A stretch of 64,000 nt of DNA, taken from Myotis daubentonii (lineage: Eukaryota; Chordata; Mammalia; Chiroptera; Vespertilionidae). Below are positions 45,101 through 57,667 of this stretch, piece by piece. The notes under the pieces are model-generated. The model had not been told where the DNA came from. It saw only the letters and a list, made by a program, of their open reading frames with translations, and did no database searches. Positions within the stretch are counted from its first letter, which is position 1; the number at the start of each line of letters is the position of its first letter. The stretch is taken from contig NC_081861.1 of NCBI RefSeq assembly GCF_963259705.1, positions 107,786,102-107,850,101 of the forward strand, written 5' to 3'. A program made the position numbers and the translations under genes.

Positions 45101-45322
45101 GCCCTAACTGGTTTGGCTCAGTGGATAGAGCATAGGCCTGCAGACTCAAGGGTCCCAGGTTAGATTCCGGTTAAGGGCATGTACCTTGGTTACAGGCACA
45201 TCCCCAGTGGGGAGTGTGCAGGAGGCAGCTAATCGATGTTTCTCTCTCATAGATGTTTCTAACTCTCTATCCCTCTCCCTTCCTCTCTGTAAAAAATCAA
45301 TAAAATATATTTTAAAAATAAT
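45101..45322 (+). mobile_element. Ves SINE
   Basis: The head reads GCCCTAACTGGTTTGGCTCAG, the B-box GGTTAGATTCC is mutated, and the A/T tail is typical. Flanks AATAAATATGGTG (45089-45101) and AATAAAAATGGTG (45323-45335) are the target duplication. It lies at the ORF1-ORF2 boundary of the full-length L1, interrupting the region of the ORF2 start codon. Confidence 0.94.
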
Positions 45323-45335
45323 AATAAAAATGGTG

Positions 45336-48300
45336 ATAAACAGTACCTTTCAATAATAACTTTAAATGTAAATGGTTTAAATTTCCCAATAAAAAGACAC
45401 AGGGTAGCTGCCTAGATAAGAAAACATGACCCATATAATTGTTGTCTACAGGAGATCCACCTCAGAACAAAGGACTCACACAGACTGATGGTGAAGGGAT
45501 GGAAAAAGGTTTTTCAGGTGAATGAAATGAAAAAAAAGCTGGGGTAGAAATACTTATATCTGACAAATTAGACCTCAAAGTGAAGAACATAACAAAAGAT
45601 AAGGAAGGCCACTTCATAATACTAAAGGGAACAATTGAACAAAAAGATATAACTCTGGTAAACATATATGCACCCAATAAAGAAGCACTCAAATACATAA
45701 AAATACTTCTGAAAGCTATCAAGGCAGAGATTTACAGCAATACAGTCATAGTAGGGGACTTTAATACCCCACTAACACCACTGAACAAATCCCCTAAACA
45801 AAAAATTAGCAAAGAAATATCAATCCTAAATGACTCACTAGATCAGATGGAATTAATTGACATCTTCAGAACATTTCACCCCAAAGCCACAGAATATAGA
45901 TTTTTCTCAAGTGCACACAGGTCATTTGGAAAGAGAGACCACATATTGGGACACAGGTCTCTTCAAATTCAAGAAGATAGAAATCATATCCAGCATCTTC
46001 TCAGATCACAATGGCATAACATTAAAAATCAACTACAATAATAACAATGGAAAACCATCAAACAACTGAGGGCTAAATAGCATGCTATTAAACAATAATT
46101 GGGTTATCAAAGAGATCAAAGAACAAATAAGAAGGATGGCAACAAATGACAATGAAAACACAACATCCTAAAATCTATGGGACACAGTGAAAGCAGTCTT
46201 GAGAGAGAAGTTCATAGCTCTATAGGCCTACCTCAAAAAACAAGAAAAAATCGTAATAAATTATCTAGCCCTACATCTCAAAGAGTTAGAAAGAGAGCAA
46301 AATGAAAAGCCCAGCGTAAGCAGAATAGAAATAATAAAGATCACAGCAGAAATAAATGACATAGAGACCAAAAAAAACAACACAAAAGATCAACAAAAAG
46401 AAGAGCTGGTTCTTTGAAAGGATAAACCAGATTGATGAACCTCTAGCCAGGCTCACCACAAAGCAAAGAGAGAGGACCCAAATAAACAAAATCAGAAATG
46501 AAAGAGGTGAAGTAACAACCAATCCCACAGAAATACAAACAAATATGAAAAAATACTATGAACAACTCTATTCCAAGAAAATAGACAACCTAGATGAAAT
46601 GTATATATTCTTAGAAAAATACAAGCTCCCAAAACTCAATCAGGAAGAATAAAAAAACCTGAATTGGCCAATAACTACTGATGAAATTGAAGCAGTGGTC
46701 AAAAACTTCCAGCCAACCAAAACCCTGATCCGGATGGCTTTAAAATGGAGTTCTACCAAGCATCCAAAGAATAAAAACCTACCCTCCTTAGAATAGTCTA
46801 AAAAATTCAAGATGAAGGAACACTTTCAAGCTCTTTCAATGAAGCCAGCATTACCCTACTTCCAAAACCAGATAAAGACACTACAAAAAAAAGAGAACTA
46901 CAGGCCAATATCCTTGATGAAAATAGATGCTAAAATCCTCAACAAAAATCTAGCAAATTGGATTCAGCAATAAATTAGAAAAATCATACACCATGATCAA
47001 GTGGGATTTATTCCAAGAATGTAAGGATGGTACAATATCTGCAAAACTCTCTATATAAAAGCCTAAGTGACCATCACATCTGAAACAACTGAATGGACGA
47101 CTGAACAGGCTGCTTGGGGCGACCAGGCCAGCAGGGGGGTTAGTGAGGGACGACCAAACGACTGAACGGCAGGCTGCATGGGGTGACCAGGCTGGCGAGG
47201 GGGCCATGAGGGATGTCAAGGCCAGCAGAGGGGCAGTTGGGGGTGACCAGGCCAGCAGGGTGGGCAGTTAGGGGTGACCAGGCCAGCCAAGGGGGCAGTT
47301 AGGGGCGATCAGGCTGGCACACAGGGCAGTGAGGGGTGATCAGGCCAGTGGGGGGGCGGGTGCAGTTAGGGGCAACCAGGCAGGCAGGCAGGTGAGTGAT
47401 TAGGAGTCAGTGGACCAGGATTGCGAGAGGGATGTCCAACTGCCGGTCAAACATCCCCCGAGGGGTCCCAGATTGGAGAGGGTGCACGCTGGGCTGAGGG
47501 TACCCGCCCCCCCCCCCGCACGAATTTCATGCACTGGGCCTCTAGTCAATAAATATGATACATCACATAAACAAATTGAGAGACAAAAAAATCACATAAT
47601 CATATCAAGTGATGCAGAAAAAGCATTTGACAAAATCCGACATCCTTTCTTGACAAAAACATTTAGCAAAGTGGGAACAGATGGATCATATCTCAACATA
47701 ATAAAAGCCTTATATGACAAACCTATAGCAAACATCATACTCAATGGGCAAAAGCTAAACTAATTTCCCCTAAGAATGGAAACTAGACAGGGATGCCCAC
47801 TTTGACCACTCCTGTTTTATATTGTACTGGAAGTGCTAGACATAGCAATCAGATAAGAAAAAGAAATAAAAGGCATCCAAATTAGAAAAGAAGAAGTAAA
47901 ACTGTTCTTATTTGCAGATGACATGATACTATACATAGAAAACCCCAAAGACTACTAGAACTAATAAATGAATTCGGCAAGGTAGCAGGATACAAAATTA
48001 ACAACCAGAAATCTATGGCCTTGTTATACACCAATAATGGTGTATAAAACTCACAGAAAGAGAAACGACAAAAACAATCCCATTTACCATTGCACCAAAT
48101 ATATTAAGCTACCTAGGAATAAACTTAACTAAAGAGGTAAACTACAGGACATTGAAAAAAGTGGTAGAGGAAGACATAAACAAATGGAAGAAAATACTGT
48201 GTTCATGGATTGATAGAAGGAACAATATTAACATGCCCATATTACCCAAAGCAATCTACAAATTCAATGCAATACCCATTAAAATACCAACAGCATATTT

Positions 48301-49285
48301 CAAAGATCTAGAACAAATTATCCAAAAATTTATCTGGAATAAAAATAGACCCCAAATAGTTGCAGCAATCCTGAGAAAGAAGAACAAAGTAGGAGGGATC
48401 ACATTACCAGATATCAAGCTATATTACTAAGCCACGGTTCTCAAAACTGCCTGGTACTGGCACAAGAACGGACATATAGACTAATGGAACAGAACAGAGA
48501 ACCCAGAAATTGACCCAAGCCATTATGCTCAATTAATATTTGACAAAGGAGGCAAGAGCATACAATGGAGTCAAGACAGTCTATTCAATAAATGGTGCTG
48601 GGAAATTTGGTCAGATACATGAAAAAAAAAAAAGAATGTAGACCACCAATTTACACCATACACAAAAACAAACTCAAAAATGGTTAAAGGACTTAAATAT
48701 AAGACTGGAAACCATAAAAATCCTACAAGACTCCACAGGCAGCAAAATTGCAGGCATATGTAGTTGCAATATCTTTACAGACACAGCTCCTAGAGCATTG
48801 GAGACTAAGGAGAAAATAAACAAATGGGACTATATCAAAATAAAAAGCTTCTGCACAGCAAAAGAAACCATCAACAAATCAACAAGGAAGCCCACTGCAT
48901 GGGAGGACATATTTGCCAATTCCAGATAAGGGTTTAATTTCCAACATTTACAGAGAACTCATATAAATGACAAGTGCTGGCTAGGATGTGTAGAAAAAGG
49001 AACCCTCTTGCATTGCTGGTGGGAATGCAGACTGGTGCAGCCACTGTGGAAGACAGTACGGAGTTTCCTTAAAAATTTAAAAATGGAACTCCCATTTGAC
49101 CCAGTAATCCCACTTCTAGGAATATATCCCAAGAAAACAGAAACCCCAATCAGAAAGGATATATGCACCCCTATGTTCATAGCAGCACAATTTACTATAG
49201 CTAAGATTTGGAAGCAGCCTAAGTGCCCATCAGCAGATGAGTGGATTAAAAAACTATGGTACATCTACATAATGGAATACTAAGC
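45336..49285 (+). pseudogene. L1 ORF2p of the full-length L1, degraded and split
   Basis: Endonuclease parts lie in 45340-46070 (VGDFNTPLT, then SDHNG near 46000, catalytic triad kept). RT parts follow to 47040 and resume at 47546 after the Helitron ([14 protein letters not shown]). Thumb sequence runs at 48150-48430, and the C-terminal Cys/His tail ([13 protein letters not shown]) with [16 protein letters not shown] runs at 49008-49283. About 50 bases after 48960 are missing. Frames are broken in at least ten places. Confidence 0.9.
47046..47545 (+). mobile_element. Helitron, non-autonomous
   Basis: It starts near CTCTCTATATAAAAGCC and ends with a hairpin (GCACGAATTTCATGC) and GGGCCTCTAG at 47545, followed by T. 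Uninterrupted L1 copies read GCAAATCAATAAA here, so the insertion lies between A and T. The interior carries GACCAGGCCAGCAGGGGG units of about 33 bp. Confidence 0.9.
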
Positions 49286-49870
49286 TGCTATAAAAAAAAG
49301 GGACTTTTACCATTTGCAACAGTATGGCTGGAACTGGAAAACATTATGCTAAGTGAAATAAGCCAGTACAGAGAAAGACAAATATCACATGATCTCACTC
49401 ATATATGGGATATAATTATGAACATAATTTGATGAACAAAAATAGATCCAGAGACAAATACCAGGGGAAGTGGGGGGGGGGTTAGAGAGCAACCAAAGGA
49501 CTTACATTCCTGCATATTAGCATAACCAATGGACAAGGACACTGGGGTGGTGAGGGCTTGCCGGGGGTGGGAATGGCTGGGGGAGGGGTCAATTGGGGAA
49601 AAAGGAGACATATGCAAATCTTTAGACAATAAAAAAATAGACCCAGAGACATGGAGATAATTATCAGACTCTCAAACCTCAGAGGGAATGCAGGGGCTGG
49701 TTGAGGGCAGGGGAGATCAACCACTAAACTCATGTATGTATGTGCATAACCCATAGACACAGATGGTGGGGTGGTAAGTGCTTGGCGGGGAAGGAGTGTT
49801 GGAAAGGTCAATGGGGGAAAAGGGGGATATATGTAATGCTTTCAACAATAAAGATTTATTTTTTAAATGT

Positions 49871-50370
49871 TATTTTTGAATACATTTCAAACAATTTAAT
49901 ATGTTTACTTTGAAACTTCTCTTTCTAGGTAAGAAGGAGTCAACATATGCTTCTCTGTATTTCCAAACTCAATTCAAGTATAAAACCTGAACAGACTGCA
50001 TGAAAAGCTATTTGAAAACTCTGAAAAGTACACATCAGTAGGAGGACCAGAACTCAAAGTCCCACTGGACTAGTGATTAATCTATTTTTTCCCTCTTATT
50101 AATGTAGGTTTAATACTAATAAAACTAGGAATAAAAATAAAATGGATTGTGCCTTTTTTCTCCTTCCAGGAGTCCCTTACCTGAATTCAATGTAACTTGA
50201 AATCCAAAAGTGTGCACTGGGAGGCAGAGATAGACAGCCAGGAGAAATCCACTAGTCCTAGAAGAGGAGAGGAAAAGAGAATTCCAGAAGGTTAAAGAGA
50301 ATAAGGGAAAAGAATTTTCTCTCTCATTCTTCCCCATTCCTTTGATTTAGCTAAATCAACTGTTAAAAAA
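49871..50370. other. Intergenic DNA, nothing identified
   Basis: No supported gene or repeat. Confidence 0.4.
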
Positions 50371-50371
50371 A

Positions 50372-50372
<1 letters not shown>

Positions 50373-50447
<75 letters not shown>
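50373..50447. repeat. Compound (TC)n(TA)n microsatellite
   Basis: About 20 TC units pass into about 16 TA units. Confidence 0.97.
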
Positions 50448-50449
<2 letters not shown>

Positions 50450-50639
50450 ACGTTCTAAGGCTGTTAAATAGCGTTGTTTACCCATATCTTCAGAAAAAAA
50501 ATCACTTCTGTTGTGGTAAACAACCTACTTCCCTATTTATAATGGTCTGGCCCTCTAGCAACTTCAGCACAAAATTATAGCTAATTTGCCTACAATCGTA
50601 AGGTGGTCATAATAATCTGGCCACTCAGTGTGTGCGTGC

Positions 50640-51980
50640 GTGCGCATGTGTGTGTATGACCCAGAGTCTCAATGTACTACTCAAAATGTACAGGAGAAAA
50701 TCCAAATTATTCAGCATGAGAAGATTCATGAAAATCTCAATTTATATGGGAAAAGACAATCAACAGATGCTAATGATGGGATGACAAAGATGATGGAATT
50801 ATCTAACAAGGATTTTAAAGCAGCTATGAGAAAAATGCTCAAATATGCAATTAAGAACACTCCTGAATCAAACATTAAAATAAAGTATCAGTGGAATTAA
50901 TGCTCCATTTTATAAAACAATGGTGTATTTATTAATCTTAAAGTAAATTCATTTCTTTTGGAATAAAAGTATGGAAGAAAAACAGTATGTAAACTACAAC
51001 TCTGTATAAAAAATAGAATAAAAGAAAGTATCAACAAAGTAACAGACTACACAAAGAAGAACCAAATGGAAATTTTGGAAATGAAAAACACAATAACCAA
51101 AAAAAAAAATACCACTAAACCTCACCTTTTGGATTCCAGAGCACAATAAAAATGACATAGGAAAGAGTCAGTGACCTTAAAGTTAGACCAGTAGGAATTA
51201 CTCTGAACATCAAAAAGAAAAAAAGATTGGAAAAACAAACAAAGCCTTAGGTAGGACAATAACAAAATGTCTAAACTTCATACAATCAAAGTCTCAGGAG
51301 GACTGGAAAAAGGTGATGGCGCTGAATGTGTTCAAAGAAATGATGGCTAAAAATGTCACAGATTTTGGAATATATCTGATATAAATACAAAAATAAAAAG
51401 AAACTGAGTTGATCCCAAACATTTTCAATAGTTCCCAAAATGAAATACTTCGGGCCCTAACCAGTATGGCTCAGTGGATAGAGTGTCGACCTGTGGACTG
51501 AAGGGTCCCAGGTTTGATTCCGGTCAAGGGCATGTACCTTGGTTGCGGGCACATCCCCAGTAGGGGTTGTGCAGGAGGCAGCTCATCGATGTTTCTAACT
51601 CTCTATCCTTCTCCTTTCCTCTCTGTGAAAAATCAATAAAATATATATATTAAAAAAAGAAATACTTCGGTATACTCTTAACAAAATATGTATAGAATCT
51701 GAATGCTGAAAACTACAAAATGCTGATGAAATAAAACAAGAACACCTAAATAAATGGACATACTGTGTTATATCAATTAAAAGAATTCACATAAGTAAAC
51801 ATGTCAGTTTTCCTCAGAAATTTACAGATTTACACAATATCAATCAAAATCCCAGTAGAATTTTTTATAGATATAGACAATGTGGTACTAAAAAAGAATG
51901 AGAATAGCTAATTCCATTTTGTGGGAAAATAAAGTTGAAAGAATCACACTCCCCAATTTTAGAAATCAAGTCAATGTGTG
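50640..51980 (+). mobile_element. Ancient L1/HAL1-type element, split by Ves
   Basis: 50680-50900 gives a 90-residue frame (KRQSTDANDGMTKMMELSNKD is the recognisable part) like the start of old mammalian L1/HAL1 ORF1. GAACCAAATGGAAATTTTGG at 51060 continues it. 51661-51980 matches old ORF2 text (ATATCAATCAAAATCCCAGT, AATCACACTCCCCAATTTT). It is heavily decayed. Confidence 0.7.
51454..51658 (+). mobile_element. Ves SINE
   Basis: A 205 bp copy that starts GCCCTAACCAGTATGGCTCAG, with B-box GGTTTGATTCCGG and an A/T tail. The perfect 12-bp duplication GAAATACTTCGG lies at 51442-51453 and 51659-51670. It lacks one of the two ATCGATGTTTCTCTC repeats found in other copies. Confidence 0.96.
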
Positions 51981-52197
51981 TTTTTTAAATATATTTTTTA
52001 TTGATTTCAGAGAGGAAGGGAGAGGGAGAGAGAGATAGAAACATCAATGATAAGAGAGAATCATTGATCGGCTGCCTCCTGCACGTTCACATTGGGGATC
52101 AAGCCCACAACCTGGGCATGTGCCCTGACCAGGAATGGAACCATGACCTCCTGATTCATAGGTCGAAGCTCAACCACTGAGCCACACCGGCCAGGCC
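51981..52197 (-). mobile_element. Ves-type SINE on the minus strand
   Basis: The right end GAGCCACACCGGCCAGGCC is the complement of the SINE head. GGAATGGAACCATGACCTC is the diverged B-box region, and the left end TTTTTTAAATATATTTTTTATTG is the tail. Confidence 0.92.
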
Positions 52198-52199
52198 AA

Positions 52200-52530
52200 T
52201 AGTTTTATTTATTGACTTACTTGACCTATAAATGGAATCATACTGTTTTATCACTTCCTTTTTCCACTTAGCAATATACTTCAACATCTTTCCATCTCAT
52301 CCTTTTAAGAATCCCAATACATGAATATCATTATGCTAACAATGTTTGCATTGTTTTCAGTCTTCTGCTATTATGAACAATGCTGCAATAAATATTCTGT
52401 ACATATATCTTTGTGCCCTTGAATGTCAATTGTTAAAGGTAAAATTGCTGAGTCAAACAGTACTAATATTTAGATTTTAAAAAATATTGCCAAATAGTCC
52501 CTTTAAAAGGCTGAACCACTATATATAAAC
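52200..52530 (-). mobile_element. Old L1 3' end
   Basis: Complement text such as AATGGAATCATACTG, TTATGAACAATGCTGCAATAA and ATTGCTGAGTCAAACAG is typical of old mammalian L1 3' ends on the minus strand. Confidence 0.8.
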
Positions 52531-53089
52531 ACTGTATCAGGGTAAGGCAGTGATTTTCAGACTTTTGTTACATGGGAACTCTTTCTTTGAAAGAAATCCT
52601 GTTCAGAATCCAGAATAGAAAGCAGAAAAGGAACTTTGTTTTGGTGAAAGTTGATATAGGGGTGGGAGGCCTGCAGCTCTGGCCACTGGCCCTGACCTTA
52701 GCCTCTGTGGCACTTCCATGTGGCCTCCTGGAGCACAATACAATACAGGCAGTTTCTCTTTTTCTAACATAACATGTTTTCAAATATGTTTGACTGGCTG
52801 AAAATAGAATTTACATGATATAAGACTTAAGAATTATTATAAAATCCCTAATCACACCTCAATTTCAGACACAATTTTCAGTAATTTAGCCCTAGCACTT
52901 TATATGTGTTTTTTCATTGGTTTCTTTCCCTTTACAATGAGCATCTGATTATGACTAAGTTATGTTCCTTTTAGAAGTCAATGTGGTTTTGTTGAAAGGA
53001 TAGATACACACAGACCTATGTGTAATATATTGCACATAAATATGGCCATTTATTGTTTACAAAGGTGCAAAATCTCATTTGAGAAAGGA
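52531..53089. other. Intergenic DNA, nothing identified
   Basis: No supported gene or repeat. Confidence 0.4.
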
Positions 53090-53428
53090 TACTGTTTTAA
53101 ACCACAACCTAAATCTCACACTTTATAAAAAGAACTATCAAAATAGTTCATAGATATAAATATAAAGCCTAAAGCAATAAAACTTTTAGAATAAAACAGA
53201 ACATATTTGTGACCTGAAAATAGGCAAATAATTCTTAGAATACACACTAAAGCACAATCCATATAAGAAAAAATTTGATAAATTGGATTTAACGAAAATG
53301 GAAAATGTTGGCTCTGCCAAAGCCACCATAAAAAAAAAAAAAAAAGACCAGGTGATGATGGGAAGAAAATATCTATAAATCACATATCTGGTAAAGGAGT
53401 TACATCATATATGTATATATACATATAC

Positions 53429-53496
<68 letters not shown>

Positions 53497-53740
53497 TCAA
53501 GACTGAAACTCAACAATAAGGAAACAATCACATTAAAAGATGGGCAAAGAACTTGAACAGACACTTCACCAAAGAGGTTATGGCAAATAAACACATGAAA
53601 AATTTTTTTATCAAAACTCTCAGACAAATGCAAATTAACACCACAATGAGAAATTACTACATATTTATTAGACCAGCTGATGTAAAAATAGTAATAATAC
53701 CAAATACTAGTGAAGATGCTAAGAAACTGATTAGAGGGGT
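53090..53740 (+). mobile_element. Old L1 ORF2 C-terminal fragment
   Basis: AAGCAATAAAACTTTTAGA, AAAATTTGATAAATTGGA, AAGATGGGCAAAGAACTTG and ACAAATGCAAATTAACACCAC follow ORF2 order. A compound microsatellite interrupts it. Confidence 0.8.
53408..53495. repeat. Compound (TA)n(CA)n microsatellite
   Basis: TATATACATATACATA passes into TA and then about 18 CA units. Confidence 0.96.
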
Positions 53741-55429
53741 CAGGTGATGACAGTGTGAGCTCCTTTATCAAGCTTCCATCAGTTTTACATCTAATATTTC
53801 ACCCACTGATGATCACTGCTTGATCTTTTACTTTATTAGCAGTTATAAAATTGTCATTTTCTATGTTTATTTCTATATTTTGACAGTTAATAATTGGATT
53901 TCTTGTGAAAGTAACTTGCTGTCATCAAACATGGGCTATTTGGCTGAGCTGAAATAGTTTGTACATGAAAAAAACAGAAAATACTGAGTTCTTTTCTTTT
54001 AATTGCTAATTGTCAGAATAAGGTGTTAGTCTTACTTCAAATAGTACCCACTATTATCTGGGATTGGGGGAGGGGGATCTTTCTCTATTCCCCTCTTTCA
54101 GTATTCTTTATGAATTCAGGATTTTTTTCTATATCCAATGTGTTTCAATCAATTACTTGTAGTTACTATTATTTTTCAGTGCTCTATGTACTTTGGACAT
54201 TATCCCATTAGTCTGACTGTTTTCTTGCTCACAGACTCAACAATAAAACACAATCTCATCTTATTTATTTCCTCTCTCAACTCTGGAATTAACAATTCCC
54301 CCCTAAGAGCCCCAATACTTTTTATGTAGAATAGTATTTCCAGCCCTTTTGTGCATCATTTTGTATTGTTTATTACAGACTAATTTAAAAGGAAAAATTT
54401 GTACTCTCAATGTTGACTTAAATTGTTTTATTATAACGTTATTTAAACATAAACAAGAGTAGAGCTACGTATAAATAAGTGCCTTAGGCTTATAGTGCTT
54501 ATCAATTATAAAACTAAAACAATAAACAACAAAACTAATAAATTAACAGGATTAATTTAATGTTGTGCATTATATTGTTTTGCTGAAACTAAATTACAGT
54601 TCACAACATGAATGTGACTCCACAATGGCACATTGAGTGCAGCTTGTCTTATCATACACTGTGGGATGACTCACTTCCCAGGCCAGTTTATTCTAACTAC
54701 CAAGTAATTGTATTATATACAGCACACCTGGTAGAGGATAATATAATTTACATACAAAGTCTGACTCCTTAATTTCAATTTAACCCAAAACAATTAAAGT
54801 TGTACTATCTGGTGTCAGTGTGCTTGTAAATACAAATACAAACGTAAGTGTTGATAATGTATGGTAGTGTTCAGTTATAGGGTGGTCTGATGACCCAGAA
54901 TGTGCTTATGTCAATTTATTTTAGATTATTTCCTTGGAAGATGGTCAGGTTATTATTAAAGTAAGAAGGCTAAGAGTTTTCATAGAGAAGCTTGAGGTTA
55001 AAGGAAATATATATCATAACAAACTTTGACTCCAGAAACATATGACAAGAGGGCAATATGTGGTTTCTAAATGTACATAACAAAATACTATTAGTTAGCA
55101 AGGATTACCGAAGTGAGTAGAGGGAAATGAAGTGAGCAAGCTACAAAACAAAGCAAGATACAAATTACAAAGAGTTTATGGCATCTAATTAATATTATTG
55201 GCCTTAGCGTTAATATTAAACTACAAAAACGCTGAAGGAGATTTGAAAAACCAACTATTTAAAATAATAGCACAAACAACCATCCTTAATGTAGCATTCA
55301 ATGCACTCCTTTGAATCAATATCTACCAAATATCTATGAAATATCTAAACAACATATGTTGGATTATCTTCCACATTATTGCCCAGCTGGGATTCCCATA
55401 AGCCTCCTTCTGTCCTTGCCTGGGTATCA
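53741..55429. other. AT-rich intergenic DNA, nothing identified
   Basis: About 1.7 kb with few stops-free stretches and no recognised repeat. Such quiet sequence stands out in this repeat-packed window. Confidence 0.45.
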
Positions 55430-55800
55430 ACCTAGACTTCTAATGGGAATTGACAGCAATGTTTAAGCAGAGGAGTGAGATAATCAATTTTGTTTGTTTT
55501 GTTATGTAAATGATTTCTGTGGTAGTGTAGACTTTACACTAGAAAAGATACCAACTGGAGTAAAGGGAGACTTGAAGGAAAAATGAATCGGGAAGTTTTT
55601 GCACAGTCCCATTTATTGAGGGCTTCAGCTGAAGTGAAATTGTAGTGGGGAGGCTTGATTTGAGATAGTTTTATGACTTGGTGATTTCTGATTTCAGGAT
55701 CTGATGAACAAGTGGACACAGAGAAACTAATTAGGAAGGTGTTGCAACAATCCAAGTAAGAGTGATGACATTAGGAATGGGGGGGAAAAGGATGACTTTC
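55430..55800 (+). repeat. Possible ancient mammalian repeat
   Basis: AAGCAGAGGAGTGAGATAATC and GGTGTTGCAACAATCCAAGT match the order of a widespread mammalian consensus that may continue the one at 12780-13440. Confidence 0.4.
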
Positions 55801-56119
55801 ACAGATATTAAGGAAGTAGAATTCTAAAGACACTTTGATGGACCAGGTGTTTGGAGAAAGAGAGAGGAGCAAAGATGATCTTTAGGTTTTAAAAACTTCC
55901 TACTACAGTGTACCATTCACAAAGGTTATTAATGTAAAAACTCTCCATTTTTCTTAGCTTCCTTCCATCAATGTCCTATTGGAATTGTCACTGGTAGGAA
56001 AACTTGCAAGTAGAACTTGCCAGAGTATCCAACATAGAAACACATCATGTATAGGAATACACTCATAAAAATACCTTTCTTCATCTAGGAGGAAAAGTAA
56101 AAGTGTAAATATTTAACAC

Positions 56120-56505
56120 TTATAGGAGTTGGCAAAGTACAGACCACAGGCTAAATCTGGATAGCTATCTGTTTTTCTTAAACTCGTTTATACTTTATTT
56201 TATTTTTGCCTTTTTTAATGGCCTGCAACTAAGAATGGTTTTTACATTTTTAAATAGTTGAAAAATGTTCCAAGAAGAATTTTTTATGACATGCTAAAAT
56301 GACATAAAATTTAAATGTCAGTGTCCCTAAATAAAGTTCTACTGGAACACAGCCTATTCATTTGTGTACATAATGTTTACGGCTGCTTTTGTACTATAAT
56401 TGTGGATTTGAATAGTTGTGACATAGACACTATGGCCCTCAAAGCCTTAAATATTTACTACCTGACCCTGCATAGAGAAAGCTTGAGGATACCTGGTCTA
56501 CTATG
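56120..56505 (+). mobile_element. Ancient hAT-type DNA transposon
   Basis: GGAGTTGGCAAAGTACAGACC at the left, AAATAAAGTTCTACTGGAAC and AGCCTATTCATTTGTGTACA inside, and CTTGAGGATACCTGGTC at the right follow an old placental hAT consensus with decayed ends. Confidence 0.65.
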
Positions 56506-57329
56506 AGCCAGGTACTGGGCTAGGGCTTTCACATCATGTCTCTATCTTTTTTAAAACTTTCAGGGGTGTATTAGGTTCAGAGACCTGAAGAAATTGCCTA
56601 GCTAACTGAGAACAATAACATGTTTTATTTGTAAAATACTCACATTATTTAGGCAAAGATAGTGAGTTACCTTTTTTATTTTTAAAGGGTCCTATCTTAT
56701 CCCTGCTTAAACACCGCTATTTATTTCAAATGCTCATAGTACTAAAGCTAAATTTTCAGAATACAGTATAAAGCTAGCTCTGCAAATCCAAACTTTTACT
56801 CACATCTCATCACTTTTTTCCTCACCAGTCACTACTGAATTTCTCACTGTTCTCCCATTTTGTGCAGCTACAAGTTCAAAGTGAGAGATTTAGGAGCTAT
56901 TTTAGTATTCCCTTCATTTAGGTCCCTTGCACCTTTCCCTTCTATGCCTTTCTTCACTCTATCTTCAACCCATTGTCTACCGTTGCTGAATAGAAAAGGA
57001 AGGGAGGGAGGGAGGAATGAAAACCTCAAAACACACGTCGGTTACTGGGGAGAGGCATACCTCATCACTCTGGTCAGCCTAATTGGCCAAATCCTCCTCG
57101 AGGGTGGGGGCGATTTTTGTTTTTTTTTAAACGTAGTCCAACAGCTATTGGAGGCTCAGTGAGTAGCCAGCCATTCAGTCACCGATCCATAATCCCCCCA
57201 CCCCCTTACCCTTTTCATTCCCTTGGGAAACCTGGAAACCAGAAAATCTTTCCAAGGAAACTCCTCGGGGGCTCGCCCAGATCCAGGCTTGCGGACTCGG
57301 ACTCGCCCGGCGCTGCAGCCCCCACAGCC

Positions 57330-57495
57330 GATTGGCGGGGTCTCTAAGCCCCAAACCCAGCGAGAGCTTCCCGGGCTCCCGCGCCTGCGCAGGCTCCCCC
57401 TCCGGCCCCTCGCCCTGCAGCAGCGGCAGCGTGACGTAATGCAACCTCAGCAGCCGGCAGCGATATAAAGGAGGACAAGGCCGCGCGCCTCCCAG
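57330..57495 (+). promoter_or_regulatory. ZNF711: ZNF711 core promoter: CCAAT, CRE-like and TATA elements
   Basis: An inverted CCAAT box lies in CCGATTGGCGGGG at about 57328-57340. A CRE/ATF-like TGACGTAA lies at 57432-57439. A TATA box (TATAAAG) lies at 57464-57470, predicting a start near 57490-57500. A second inverted CCAAT (GTGATTGGC) falls just downstream near 57510. A TATA box inside a CpG island is uncommon. Transcription start not tested. Confidence 0.6.
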
Positions 57496-57667
57496 ACGCA
57501 GAGTAGCTTGTGATTGGCTCCGGCTGCAGGACCTCGGAAACCCGAATGTGAGGACCTTCCTGATCCACAGCTGCCCCCCCCCCGTCCTTTCCCCCCAGAA
57601 ATCCGGAGCGCGGTCAGAATTTTACTGGCGGCGGCGGCGGCAGCGGCGGCGGCGGCGGCATCTGCAG
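57495..57667 (+). other. ZNF711: ZNF711 non-coding exon 1
   Basis: The predicted exon ends at CTGCAG followed by GTAAGG, a strong splice donor at 57668. It has no ATG that stays open into later exons and contains a (GGC)n run, so it is 5' untranslated. The start is taken from the TATA position and could be off by tens of bases. The assignment depends on the coding exon downstream on the same strand. Confidence 0.65.
57628..57660 (+). repeat. (GGC)n repeat in ZNF711 5'UTR
   Basis: Eleven triplets, nine GGC-type with one CAG-like interruption in the middle, lie just before the splice donor. Confidence 0.93.

Larger units (their letters stand above)
38663..49632 (+). mobile_element. Full-length L1 (5'UTR, ORF1, ORF2, 3'UTR) with five later insertions
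   Basis: The duplication AAAAATAGACTCAGAG (38647-38662) / AAAAATAGACCCAGAG (49633-49648) fixes both ends. The 5'UTR starts AGGAGATCTAAGATGGC and runs to about 44226. ORF1 and ORF2 follow and the 3'UTR ends near 49632. Insertions are a SPIN (39232-39454), a compound Helitron (40869-43461), an L1 tail (43501-43659), a Ves (45101-45322) and a Helitron (47046-47545). Without them it is roughly 7 kb. Many stops show that it is old. Confidence 0.9.
38592..49870 (+). mobile_element. Older L1 tail, split by the full-length L1
   Basis: The left piece 38592-38662 (TATCACATGATCTCACTGA to AATAGACTCAGAG) and the right piece 49633-49870 (AATAGACCCAGAG to AACAATAAAGATTTATT) join into one L1 3'UTR. Everything between is a younger insertion. 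Confidence 0.88.
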
